Origin: Syntrophaceae bacterium UBA6252
GTDB lineage: Bacteria; Desulfobacterota; Syntrophia; Syntrophales; UBA6807
NCBI GenBank assembly: GCA_002441265.1
Contig: DJVQ01000058.1
Coordinates: 4,365-46,631, forward strand
Reading direction: 5' to 3'
DNA length: 42,267 bases
Shown: positions 26,717-34,328 of the stretch, piece after piece
Layout: each line of letters starts with the position of its first letter
Position numbering within the stretch: the stretch's first letter is position 1
Program-made: the position numbers and the translations under genes
Notes under the pieces: model-generated
The model's database searches: none
What the model was told of the DNA's origin: nothing
What the model saw: the letters and a program-made list of their open reading frames with translations, nothing else

Positions 26717-27106
26717 ATGTTGACGAAAATGCGGAAAAAAAGAGGCGAAAAGGGTTTCACCCTCATCGAACTCATGATCGTCATCGCCATCATCGGTATT
26801 CTGGCGGCGATCGCCATTCCCCAGTTCGCCCAGTACAGGGCGAGGGGGTACATGTCCGCCGTCCGGTCGGATGTGAAGAACTGCTACACCGCAGCCATGG
26901 CCTACTTTGCCGATAACCCCGCAGCGACGGCTCTCACCATCGACAACTGCACGGCGAACGGATTCCAGGCCACGACGGGCGTAACGATCACGGTGACCTC
27001 GGGAGGCGCGGACACGTTCAGCCTGAGCGGCGCACATGCACAGCTCGCCGGAACGTATGTGATGGCCGCGGACGGGAGTGTGACGGACACCCTTGCGGCA
27101 TCGTAA
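26717..27106 (+). CDS. pilA: Type IV major pilin PilA
   Basis: Structural subunit of type IV pili. The 129-residue prepilin has a basic 13-residue leader ending in Gly, cleaved before Phe1 by prepilin peptidase and N-methylated; mature length is 116. The mature N terminus FTLIELMIVIAIIGILAAIA has Glu5, then IPQFAQYR. Aromatic residues in the helix fall at Phe1, Phe24, Tyr27, Tyr32, Tyr44, Tyr50 and Phe51. The globular part is Thr/Ala/Gly-rich with Cys43 and Cys65 that could pair. Strong AGGAGG precedes the ATG. It is controlled by the sigma-54 promoter above and ended by the terminator below. Confidence 0.95.
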   Translation: MLTKMRKKRGEKGFTLIELMIVIAIIGILAAIAIPQFAQYRARGYMSAVRSDVKNCYTAAMAYFADNPAATALTIDNCTANGFQATTGVTITVTSGGADTFSLSGAHAQLAGTYVMAADGSVTDTLAAS

Positions 27107-27461
27107 TCGGATAACAACCATTCTGAACCGGTTTGAAAGAGGTGGCTTCGCCACCTCTTTTTTTTGTCTTGAGCCGGCATGGCGCCCGGAGCCGTGCCCG
27201 GAGCCGGCCGGTTTGCGGCGGCGACGGTTCGATGCCCCGGAGGTGCGGGTCGTCCACCGGGCCGGCGGTCGACCGGACGAAACGTGCGGACCGTCCATGG
27301 AACGGGATTTTTCTTTGAAAGGGGAACGGAGGATTCTTTTTTCATTCGGATCGGGACTCCCGGCCGGTATTTTGCAATAAAGGGAAGGAACCGGCAGGGC
27401 CGCCGGCTCCGCGAGGGCCGCCGGACCTTTGCGAAATGCTGTCGACGGGAGGAATGTGACT
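27107..27461. other. Intergenic region between pilA and the HU-like gene
   Basis: After the pilA terminator the rest (about 295 bp) is GC-rich sequence with several short CCGG-type palindromes. I see no convincing gene, RNA or promoter. Frames that are open here lack ribosome sites and family resemblance. Confidence 0.5.
27136..27166 (+). terminator. Rho-independent terminator of pilA
   Basis: Perfect 11-bp stem (27136-27146 with 27150-27160), TTC loop and a T-tract extending to about 27165, 29 bp after the pilA stop. Confidence 0.95.
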
Positions 27462-27740
27462 GTGAAGAAGAAGGAATTCATCAGGAGGGTCGCGGAAGTC
27501 GCGGGAACGGGCAGAACGGAAGCCAGACGCGCGGCGGAGGCCGTGTTCTCTACGATTGCCGAAGCGCTCAAACAGGACGGACGGATCGTCCTGACGGGAT
27601 TCGGGACGTTCTCCATCACGGACCGCAAGGAAAGGTCCTGGAGAAACCCGTTGACGGGAAATGTGTACCGCGTCCAGGCGAAGCGGTTTCCGAAATTCCG
27701 GCCTTCGGACCGGCTGAAGGAATCCGTGGGGGAAAGCTAG
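27462..27740 (+). CDS. HU/IHF-family DNA-binding protein
   Basis: Small basic nucleoid protein of 92 residues, normal HU/IHF length. It begins MKKKEFIRRVAEVAGTG (GTG start), has the central GRIVLTGFGTFSI that forms the beta-saddle entry, the DNA-contacting arm around RNPLTGN, and a C-terminal helix. GTG at 27462 is chosen because GGGAGG lies 9 nt upstream; the in-frame GTG at 27456 is only 3 nt from it. Such proteins bend DNA and assist sigma-54 promoters, so it may matter for the two sigma-54 promoters in this window, though that link is inference. Whether it is HU or IHF is not clear. Confidence 0.88.
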   Translation: MKKKEFIRRVAEVAGTGRTEARRAAEAVFSTIAEALKQDGRIVLTGFGTFSITDRKERSWRNPLTGNVYRVQAKRFPKFRPSDRLKESVGES

Positions 27741-27746
27741 ACTTCG

Positions 27747-27858
27747 TTTCCGGGGGCAAATCCCCGGACTGCATTGTACCTGCGGGTTCCGCGGACCGGC
27801 CCTCCAGGGCCGGCGGACCTGCGATTCCCGGGGCCGATGCCCCGGACCGCATGGTACC
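27747..27858. repeat. Direct repeat pair flanking a GC palindrome
   Basis: Two imperfect copies of a sequence of about 35 bp (27747-27780 and 27824-27858) share a CCGGGG...CCCCGG hairpin followed by GCAT-GTACC. Between them is a perfect 8-bp-stem palindrome, CCGGCCCT-CC-AGGGCCGG (27796-27813). It may end the HU transcript or be a small repetitive element. No other copy was noticed in this window. Confidence 0.45.
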
Positions 27859-28019
27859 GGCAAGTGTCAAATAATGCACAGAAGGCGAAAAACGAACGGT
27901 ATTCCCGATCGTAAACCCGTCGGCGGTGCGGCATGCCGTTCCTTGTCCGGCAGGGCGGGGGACGAAAGAACGGGAAGAGGCGGGGGTGGCGTTCGCGCCC
28001 TGGGAATGGGTGAAAATCA

Positions 28020-29963
28020 TTGAGAGACGATCGATTGGACATTCTGTTCGAACCGCTGGAGACGGCGACCCTGAGGCTGAAAAATCGATTCTTCATGGCC
28101 CCCATGGGCACGACGTTTTCCATGGACCGGCTGATTCCTTATTTCGTCGCCCGGGCGCGGGGGGAAGTGGCGCTCATCACGACGGGGGAAATCTCGGTCC
28201 ATGAAAGCGGGCGGGCCGTGGGAGGGGGCCCGGGAGACAGGGAACTGTCCCTGGAGACCGACGAGGACATCAGGATTCTGGAACCGCTCGTGAAGGCGGT
28301 TCGGGAGAACGGCGCGAAGTTCGTCGCCCAGCTCAATCACATGGGCCGTTACTCCTTCATGCCGAAAACGGCGGGAAGAGAGGCGGTGGCCCCTTCCGCC
28401 GTCGCCTCCCGGTACACGGGATACACCCCCCGGGAGCTTGCGACGGGGGAAGTGGACGATCTGGTCGTGGCCTTTGCCGAGGCCGCCGTCCGCGCCCGGA
28501 AAGCCGGGTTCGACGGAATCGAGATCTGCGCGAACTCGGGATATCTCATCAGCCAGTTTCTGTCCGCCGTGACGAATCATCGCACCGACCGGTACGGGGG
28601 AGACGACGTCATCGAGCGGGCCGCCTTTCTCTTCGACGTCCTCGCGGAAACGCGCAGGCGGGTCGGGACGGACTATGACATCTGCGTGAAATTCGACGCC
28701 GAGGACGGCATCAAGGGCGGGAAAACCCTCGAGGATTCCCTCCGGCTCGCCCCCCGGATCGTGGAAGCCGGCGCCGACAGGCTCCACGTATGGGCGGGAT
28801 GGCACGAGGCGGCAAGACCCATGCTTCCCATGTTCGTTCCCCGGGGCGCCTTCGCCGGCCTCGCCGGGGAGATCAGGGGGGTGGTCCGTGTCCCCGTGTC
28901 GACGGTGGGACGGATCAACGATCCCTTCACGGCCGCGGACATTCTGAGAAAGGGCGAGGCCGATCTCATCGGTCTCGGGCGGGCCCTCCTGTGCGATCCC
29001 GATTTTGTCCGGAAGACCATGGAGGGAAAAACCGACGAGATCCGCCGGTGCATCGCCTGCTGCAACTGCTTCGACGACATCTCGGAGGGGCTGAGGGGTC
29101 GTTTCCAGGTCGACCTTCGCTGTGCCCTGAATCCGGAACTCGGCCGGGAAGGGGAACCGCTCGGGGCCGCCGGGCGAAAACGCAAGGTGGTCGTCGCGGG
29201 CGGGGGCCCCGCCGGGCTCGAGGCGGCGCGAACGGCCGCCCTTCGGGGGCACCGGGTCGTCCTTTTCGAAACGGCCGGCGCGCTGGGCGGGCTGATCCGG
29301 GAGGCCCGGCTCCCTCCGCACAAGGAGGAACTGGGGAACATCATCACGTACTATGAAGCCCAGATGGCGAAACTCGGCGTGGACGTCCGGCTGAACGAGG
29401 AATTCACGGCGGACATGCTGGACGCCCTTTCCCCCGATGTCGTGGTCGTCGCGACGGGATCGGTCGAATGGATCCCCGATCTGCCCGGCATCCGGGGGAA
29501 AAATGTGATCACGTTCCTCGACGTGCTGAAAGGCCGTGTTCCCGGCGGGGAAAAGGTGATCGTCGTGGGCGGCGGCATGATCGGCCTGGAGGTCTCCGAA
29601 ATGCTGACCGACGGGGGCATGAAGGTGACCGTCGTAGAAATGCTCGACAACGTCGCCGGCGACATGGGGCCGACGGTGCGATGGGGTTATCTGTCGCGGG
29701 TGAAGAAGAAAGTGTCCATCCGGACCTCGACGAAGGTCGTCGGGATCGAGGAGGACGGCGTCGTCGTTCTCGACGGAGACGGCCGCGAGGAAAAACTCCC
29801 CGCGTCGTTCGTCGTCATCGCTGCCGGTATGAAGCCCCTGCAGGGGCTGGGCGACGCCCTGGAACGCCGCGGCGTGGAATGCCACGTCATCGGTTCGGGC
29901 CTGAAAACGGGGAAAATCATCGATGCGATCGCGGACGGGAACCGTATCGGGTCCGTCCTGTAA
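28020..29963 (+). CDS. NADH:flavin oxidoreductase / 2-enoate (2,4-dienoyl-CoA) reductase-type FMN-FAD-FeS enzyme
   Basis: Old-yellow-enzyme-type flavoprotein of 647 residues. An N-terminal TIM barrel (about 1-365) binds FMN (FFMAPMGTT, QLNHMGRY, DRYGG near 190, GLGRALLCDPDF). A cysteine cluster CIACCNCF near 344 with a further Cys (DLRCALNPELGRE) fits a 4Fe-4S site. The C-terminal half has two dinucleotide folds, VVVAGGGPAGLEAARTAA and VIVVGGGMIGLEVSEML, for FAD and NAD(P)H. The family includes 2,4-dienoyl-CoA reductase, 2-enoate reductase and trimethylamine dehydrogenase; the substrate here is unknown. TTG at 28020 is the likely start (GGTGA 7 nt upstream); TTG at 28035 is an alternative. 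It converges on the sigma-54 activator gene. Confidence 0.85.
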   Translation: MRDDRLDILFEPLETATLRLKNRFFMAPMGTTFSMDRLIPYFVARARGEVALITTGEISVHESGRAVGGGPGDRELSLETDEDIRILEPLVKAVRENGAKFVAQLNHMGRYSFMPKTAGREAVAPSAVASRYTGYTPRELATGEVDDLVVAFAEAAVRARKAGFDGIEICANSGYLISQFLSAVTNHRTDRYGGDDVIERAAFLFDVLAETRRRVGTDYDICVKFDAEDGIKGGKTLEDSLRLAPRIVEAGADRLHVWAGWHEAARPMLPMFVPRGAFAGLAGEIRGVVRVPVSTVGRINDPFTAADILRKGEADLIGLGRALLCDPDFVRKTMEGKTDEIRRCIACCNCFDDISEGLRGRFQVDLRCALNPELGREGEPLGAAGRKRKVVVAGGGPAGLEAARTAALRGHRVVLFETAGALGGLIREARLPPHKEELGNIITYYEAQMAKLGVDVRLNEEFTADMLDALSPDVVVVATGSVEWIPDLPGIRGKNVITFLDVLKGRVPGGEKVIVVGGGMIGLEVSEMLTDGGMKVTVVEMLDNVAGDMGPTVRWGYLSRVKKKVSIRTSTKVVGIEEDGVVVLDGDGREEKLPASFVVIAAGMKPLQGLGDALERRGVECHVIGSGLKTGKIIDAIADGNRIGSVL

Positions 29964-29996
29964 CCGCCGCCGGGCGCGGTCCCCGGTCCGGCGCCC

Positions 29997-32900
29997 TCAG
30001 GTCTGCTGGATCGTGTTCCTGACGAGGGAGATCCCGTATTTTTTCATCCGGTAGATGAGCGTCGTCCGGTTGAGGCCGAGGAACGCCGCCGCGCCGTCCC
30101 TGCCGCCGATTTTCCCGCTGCTTTTTTCAAGCGCCCGCATGATCTGCCTTTTTTCCATGCCGGCCAGGTCCACGAAATCCTGATCGGGCCCGTCCGCCGG
30201 CGGCCGGGTGTCCAGCTCGGGAAACCGGATTCTGTGGCTCTCGAGAATGACGGCCCGTTCGATCATGTTGGAAAGCTCCCTCACGTTGCCCGGCCACGAA
30301 TAGGCCATGAGCTTGTTCATCTCCGACTCGGGGATGCCGGAAAATTCCTTGTTGTACTGGGATGAGAACAGCCTGAGGAAATGTACGGCCAGCAGCGGGA
30401 TGTCCCCCTTCCTGTCCCTCAGGGGCGCCACCCGGATGGGGAACACGTTCAGCCTGTAGAACAGGTCCGCCCGGAAACGGCCCCGCTCGACCTCCTTTTC
30501 GAGATCCCTGTTCGTCGCCGAGACCAGCCGGAAATCGGACCGCAGGGTCGCCGTTCCCCCCACCCTCTGGAATTCCTTTTCCTGGAGAATCCGCAGCAGC
30601 CTGCTTTGCGTCGGAAGGGGGAGTTCCGAGATTTCGTCGAGGAAGATCGTGCCCTCGTGGGCGAGCTCGAACCGGCCCGCCTTGGTCTTGACCGCTCCGG
30701 TGAAGGCGCCTTTTTCATGCCCGAACAATTCGCTGTCGATGAGCGTGTCGGGGAGGGCGGCGCAGTTGACGCGGATGAAGGGCCGGTTCCGCCGCGGGCT
30801 TTCCCGGTGGATGGCCCGGGCGACGATTTCCTTGCCGACCCCCGTTTCCCCGAGGATCAGGACGGTGGAAGACGTGGGTGCCACCTTGGCGATGAGCTGA
30901 TGCACGCTGAGGATGGACGCGCTCGTGCCGATGATTTCGCCGAACGGCCTGAATTCCTCCGTGTAGTAGTAGCGGTTTTCCTGGATCAGCCTTTCATTGA
31001 GCTTCGCGATTTCGTCGTAGGCCTGCGCCCTGTCGATGGAAATGGCGATCTGCGAGGCCAGGGCCGAGAGAAAATCGACCCGGTCGCGGTCGATGGAGAA
31101 AAAGCGGCTGTCCTGGTAGAGAACGCCGATCGTCCTCGAACCGAGCATGAGCGGTGTGATGATGACCTTTCTCGAATCGCCGAGGTTTTCACCGACCGAT
31201 TCGTATTGAACGATTCTGCCGTCGTTGCCGTCCACCACGTCCTTTATCTTTCTGCGGGCCGGAGCGAAAAGGTCGTCGTCGAGATCCTCCTTCAAGATGT
31301 TTCTGGAGGCGACGAGTTCGATTTCCGACGACGAGGGATTCTTGATGAAAATGGCCGTTCTCTCCGCGCCGGTCATCCTGGAAATGGACGTGATGATGTT
31401 CGTGAGCAGATGTTCGATCTTGTCCTGGCTGATGAGGGCGTTGCCCATTTCGATGATGAGGTCGTAGAGCCTGTCCTCCCGGGCGGGGGCCTCGTGGGAG
31501 ACGATCATTCTCAATTTCGGCGGATAGAGGTCCCTGGCGACGGGCTTCAGGAAGTCCCACGCTTTTTTCGCATAATGCTCGACCTGCCGCCATTCGTTGA
31601 TCTCCATGGAGAGCAGCGCGATTTCGATTCTCAGCTTCGCCAGTTCCAGCGTCTCTCCGGCCGGCGCGAGATATTTTTCGAGGTCCATGAGCTGCCGGAT
31701 TTTTTCCTTGGGCGGGCAATCCTTCTGCAGGTAGGTGATCTGGAGCCGGTTGATCCAGCTGTAGGTGACGGGATTGACGTCCTCCTTTTTCCGCGCTCCC
31801 AGGAACTCGAAGACCGGATGCAGGTCGATGGGGGAGATTCCCTTGGAATGGAGCAGGTAGCCGATCTCCACGAGGTGGTACTGGTTCAGGAAGTGGTACC
31901 AGTTCGATTTGCGGATGCTCGAGAGGATCTTGTAGCGCATCGACGCGGACTCGTAGTTGCCTTCCAGGAAGTCGATGTTGGCGAGGCCCATGCCGGCCAT
32001 GACCTGTGCCGTCAGGATGTTTTCCTTTTCCGCAAGCTCGAAGGCCTGCGTGAAGAAGGGCCTGCTGTCCTTCAACTGCCGGATTTCCAGGAGGATCATC
32101 CCCGCAATGACGAGGGCGTGCACGTAGACCGGCCAGTTTTTCGCCCGCTGGGCGTGTTTCTGGATGGTGTCGGAAATGCCCAGCCCTCTCTGGGGGAGCC
32201 CGATCTGCGTGTAGGCCAGGGCCAGGTTGAGCGCGGCGACAAGGGAGAAGTCGTCGCCGCCGATGGACTCGATTTCTCCGAGGGATTTTTCGTAATACTG
32301 AATGGCCTCGAACAGGTTGCCCTTGATCCAGAGGGAAAGACCCTGCGTCTTCATGCCCCTGCTGAACAAGGCTTCGTCGTCGAGTCCCGTGATGATTTCC
32401 CAGCCGAGATTGAAATGCGCGACCGAGTCCTCGTACTTGAACAGCATCCAGCAGTTCTGGCCCGAAATGAGGTGGAGGGACGCCGTCGCCCTCGCGTCTC
32501 CGATCCTGACGGCGATCTCGAGAGCCCTGGCAAGGAAGCGGTCGATTTTTTTCAGATCCGGATTGAACAGGGACAGGGGGGCGCGTCTCTCCACCGCCCG
32601 AATGTAGGTGCACAGCAGTTCGCGGGAGGGGGTCCGGGAGTCCCCGAGGACGCAACGGTCCATGTAGTCGAGCAGGTGATCGTACAGCCGGATGGCGGAG
32701 GAAATCCGGTGGTTTTTTTCCTCGGAGACGGCCGCCTTGAGAAGGATGCCCAGGTCTTCCGGTTCGAGGCCGGCAAGAATGCACTGATCGGCCGTCAGGG
32801 CGGACTCTTCGTCGCCGCCGTCCGGGACTTCGCGGAGAATATCGACGGAATTTCTGTAGTAGCGGGACATGGCTTCCTCGCCGCAGCCGGCAAGGATCTC

Positions 32901-33131
32901 GTTGCGGGGGAACCGTTCCGTCCATTCGTAATGTCCCCGCCTGTCCTCGACGGGAGATATCCACTCGTTTTCTTTCAGGAGAAGCATTACCGTCAGAAGC
33001 GCCGACGGCGGGAGATCCGATGTTTTCCCGAACCAGTCGACGGAAAAACGGTTCGGGAAGGCGACGAGACTGTACAAGGCATGCCGCTCTTCATCGGACA
33101 GGTTCGAAAGGATTGCATCGATTTTTTTCAT
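29997..33131 (-). CDS. TPR-GAF-AAA+ sigma-54-dependent transcriptional activator
   Basis: A 1044-residue enhancer-binding protein. Residues 1-95 look like the winged helix that follows the ATPase in STAND regulators. About 200-560 is a run of TPR-like helical repeats (for example AALNLALAYTQIGLPQRGLG). About 565-710 is a GAF domain. The AAA+ domain has Walker A GETGVGKE (near 760), the sigma-54 loop GAFTGA (near 806), Walker B GTIFLDEISELP, and SATNRDLE. The Fis-type helix-turn-helix (LGLNRTTLIYRMKKYG) is at the C terminus. There is no receiver domain, so control is probably by ligand binding or protein contact, not phosphorylation. ATG at 33131. It is divergent from a sigma-54 promoter and the DUF35/thiolase/BKACE operon, its likely target. 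Confidence 0.9.
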   Translation of the reverse strand: MKKIDAILSNLSDEERHALYSLVAFPNRFSVDWFGKTSDLPPSALLTVMLLLKENEWISPVEDRRGHYEWTERFPRNEILAGCGEEAMSRYYRNSVDILREVPDGGDEESALTADQCILAGLEPEDLGILLKAAVSEEKNHRISSAIRLYDHLLDYMDRCVLGDSRTPSRELLCTYIRAVERRAPLSLFNPDLKKIDRFLARALEIAVRIGDARATASLHLISGQNCWMLFKYEDSVAHFNLGWEIITGLDDEALFSRGMKTQGLSLWIKGNLFEAIQYYEKSLGEIESIGGDDFSLVAALNLALAYTQIGLPQRGLGISDTIQKHAQRAKNWPVYVHALVIAGMILLEIRQLKDSRPFFTQAFELAEKENILTAQVMAGMGLANIDFLEGNYESASMRYKILSSIRKSNWYHFLNQYHLVEIGYLLHSKGISPIDLHPVFEFLGARKKEDVNPVTYSWINRLQITYLQKDCPPKEKIRQLMDLEKYLAPAGETLELAKLRIEIALLSMEINEWRQVEHYAKKAWDFLKPVARDLYPPKLRMIVSHEAPAREDRLYDLIIEMGNALISQDKIEHLLTNIITSISRMTGAERTAIFIKNPSSSEIELVASRNILKEDLDDDLFAPARRKIKDVVDGNDGRIVQYESVGENLGDSRKVIITPLMLGSRTIGVLYQDSRFFSIDRDRVDFLSALASQIAISIDRAQAYDEIAKLNERLIQENRYYYTEEFRPFGEIIGTSASILSVHQLIAKVAPTSSTVLILGETGVGKEIVARAIHRESPRRNRPFIRVNCAALPDTLIDSELFGHEKGAFTGAVKTKAGRFELAHEGTIFLDEISELPLPTQSRLLRILQEKEFQRVGGTATLRSDFRLVSATNRDLEKEVERGRFRADLFYRLNVFPIRVAPLRDRKGDIPLLAVHFLRLFSSQYNKEFSGIPESEMNKLMAYSWPGNVRELSNMIERAVILESHRIRFPELDTRPPADGPDQDFVDLAGMEKRQIMRALEKSSGKIGGRDGAAAFLGLNRTTLIYRMKKYGISLVRNTIQQT

Positions 33132-33160
33132 GTCCCTGCCCCCTGTGTTGCCGCAGACAG

Positions 33161-33189
33161 ACTATACAGGGACTGTCCGAAAGTGTCAA
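33161..33189 (-). promoter_or_regulatory. Sigma-70 promoter of the activator gene
   Basis: On the minus strand: TTGACA (33189-33184), a 17-bp spacer, TATAGT (33166-33161). Five of six -10 positions match. Transcription should start near 33154, 23 nt from the ATG. The -35 is one arm of an inverted repeat, TGTCAA (33184-33189) and TTGACA (33204-33209), so self-control is possible. Confidence 0.85.
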
Positions 33190-33203
33190 CAGGAGTTCAA
33201 AAT

Positions 33204-33300
33204 TTGACATATGATGAGTATTTACCTTTTTCCGGCGACTTGTGGTCCTGCACATTTAAAATGTAACTGTTTGTTATATCATCATATCATGACGATATCC
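33204..33300. promoter_or_regulatory. AT-rich palindromes upstream of the sigma-54 promoter
   Basis: Includes ACATTT-A-AAATGT (33252-33264) and related inverted segments ATATGATGA (from about 33209) and TCATCATAT (about 33281). Their position 40 to 95 bp upstream of the -24 element is where enhancer sites or a bending-protein site would be expected. No motif match to a known activator is claimed. Confidence 0.4.
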
Positions 33301-33304
33301 CCCC

Positions 33305-33320
33305 TGGCACGGGGTGTGCA
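33305..33320 (+). promoter_or_regulatory. Sigma-54 promoter of the DUF35/thiolase/BKACE operon
   Basis: TGGCAC (33305-33310), five bases, GTGCA (33316-33320): the -24 is perfect, GG-N10-GC spacing is kept, and the -12 differs at one base (GTGC for TTGC). Transcription should begin near 33331, 350 bp before the first start codon. The divergent sigma-54 activator supports it. Confidence 0.78.
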
Positions 33321-33453
33321 ATCAGGAAAGCGGTACCCGAGAGGCAACAGGATAACCCGTTGATCGCGTGGGGTTGGCCATGGGTGGGCAAGGGGCCTGG
33401 ATTTCCATGGAGGGTTGCCGGATGGGGTATACGACTACCTCCTTTCTCCTGTG

Positions 33454-33488
33454 TCTGTGGACGGCATCTTTCAGATGCCGTCCACAGA
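33454..33488. repeat. Perfect 16-bp hairpin in the operon leader
   Basis: Inverted repeat with arms 33454-33469 and 33473-33488 and a 3-nt loop (TTC). ACGACT (33431-33436) and AGTCGT (33494-33499) can form an outer stem. No T-tract follows, so it is not a simple terminator on the plus strand. A second inverted repeat, AGTGGGCGG (33572-33580) and CCGCCCACT (33597-33605), lies downstream. Confidence 0.7.
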
Positions 33489-33679
33489 AGGGGAGTCGTG
33501 CCCGGGGAGAGAAGAGGTTCACGAGGCTTCAACGACACCGCATCGCTGGGAGCGGCGTCGGTTCGGTGGGTAGTGGGCGGTTTTGCTCCCTCCTTTCCGC
33601 CCACTATTCGCTTCCTCTCCCCCCGGCTGGTGCGTTTTGCGGAACCAAGGCGGAACGAAAACAGGAATAGGAGTGAATC

Positions 33680-34141
33680 ATGGCCTCATGGCTGGAGAAT
33701 GAAGAGATCCTGACCCGGAAAGGTCAGATCGCGATGCCTTATGCATGGTCCGTCGGGGAAGTCGGAAGCCGCTTCCTGGTCGGCCTGAGGGATGAAAAGC
33801 GGATTTTAGGGAACCGATGCGACAAGTGCGGTGCGACGTACGTCCCGCCGAGGAAGAACTGCGGCGTCTGTTTCCATGATCTGCCCGACGACGGATGGAG
33901 GGAAGTGGGGCCGGAAGGGGTCGTGACGTCCTGCACCGTCGTTCGCGAAGACAGTCCCCTGGCCCCGGCGAAGGCGCCCTTTGCCTACGTGATCGTGAAA
34001 CTGGACGGGGCGGACGTGGGATTCATGCACGTGGTCCGGGACAATCTGGAAAAGCTGGCCGTCGGTGTCCGGGTGGCCGCCCGGTTCAGGGAGGCCCGAG
34101 AGGGGAGCATCCTGGACATCGATTCCTTTGTCATTCTTTGA
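33680..34141 (+). CDS. Zn-ribbon/OB-fold (DUF35) protein A
   Basis: A 153-residue protein of the DUF35 family: an N-terminal helix (MPYAWSVGEVGSRFLVGL), a rubredoxin-like zinc ribbon with Cys47, Cys50, Cys61 and Cys64, and a C-terminal OB-fold. Such proteins are obligate partners of thiolase-superfamily enzymes (for example ChsH2 with the retro-aldolase Ltp2, BbsA with BbsB) and help bind the acyl-CoA. ATG follows AGGAG at 6-nt spacing. First gene of the operon. It is a paralogue of the protein at 36834 (shared MPY-x-WS-x-G-x2-GSRF). Its TGA stop is at the edge of a MITE insertion. Confidence 0.87.
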   Translation: MASWLENEEILTRKGQIAMPYAWSVGEVGSRFLVGLRDEKRILGNRCDKCGATYVPPRKNCGVCFHDLPDDGWREVGPEGVVTSCTVVREDSPLAPAKAPFAYVIVKLDGADVGFMHVVRDNLEKLAVGVRVAARFREAREGSILDIDSFVIL

Positions 34142-34299
34142 CGGCTTCGTAAAAAGTTCCTATGCTGCGCTGTCCTTCATTCCTTCTTGACGCGGCGTAC
34201 GAAAAGGTGTGCCCCGGTCGCCGGGATTGAAGGCCCTGCCTGCGGGGCTTTTTGCGCTGTCGCTCTGTGGAACGTTTTTCAGGCTTATTACACGTTCAT
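34141..34299 (+). mobile_element. MITE-like repeat, copy 4, with 9-bp target duplication
   Basis: A 159-bp element starting ACGGCTTCGTAAAAAG and ending TTACACGTTCAT, with imperfect terminal inverted repeats. It is flanked by identical CATTCTTTG (34132-34140 and 34300-34308); the identity extends to 11 bp, TCATTCTTTGA, if element-end bases are counted. It lies between DUF35 protein A and thiolase-like protein A. Removing element plus one duplication leaves the DUF35 stop intact and a 19-bp gap. Confidence 0.82.
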
Positions 34300-34328
34300 C
34301 ATTCTTTGATCGGGGAAGGCGGGAGATC

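Larger units (their letters stand above)
33132..33679. other. Divergent control region and long leader
   Basis: A 548-bp region. The left part is AT-rich and holds the activator promoter, several palindromes and the sigma-54 promoter. From about 33331 to 33679 it becomes a GC-rich leader with at least two stable hairpins. Two overlapping open frames (33360-33713 and 33368-33670) are not credible as genes: no good ribosome site, odd composition, and they cross the hairpins. Confidence 0.6.

Noticed and set aside
33454..33488. The 16-bp hairpin as an intrinsic terminator or integron attC site
   Set aside because: No T-tract, and the attC core motifs are not present.
33368..33670. A 100-codon frame in the operon leader
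   Set aside because: Weak start context, crosses stable hairpins, and the translation resembles random low-complexity sequence.
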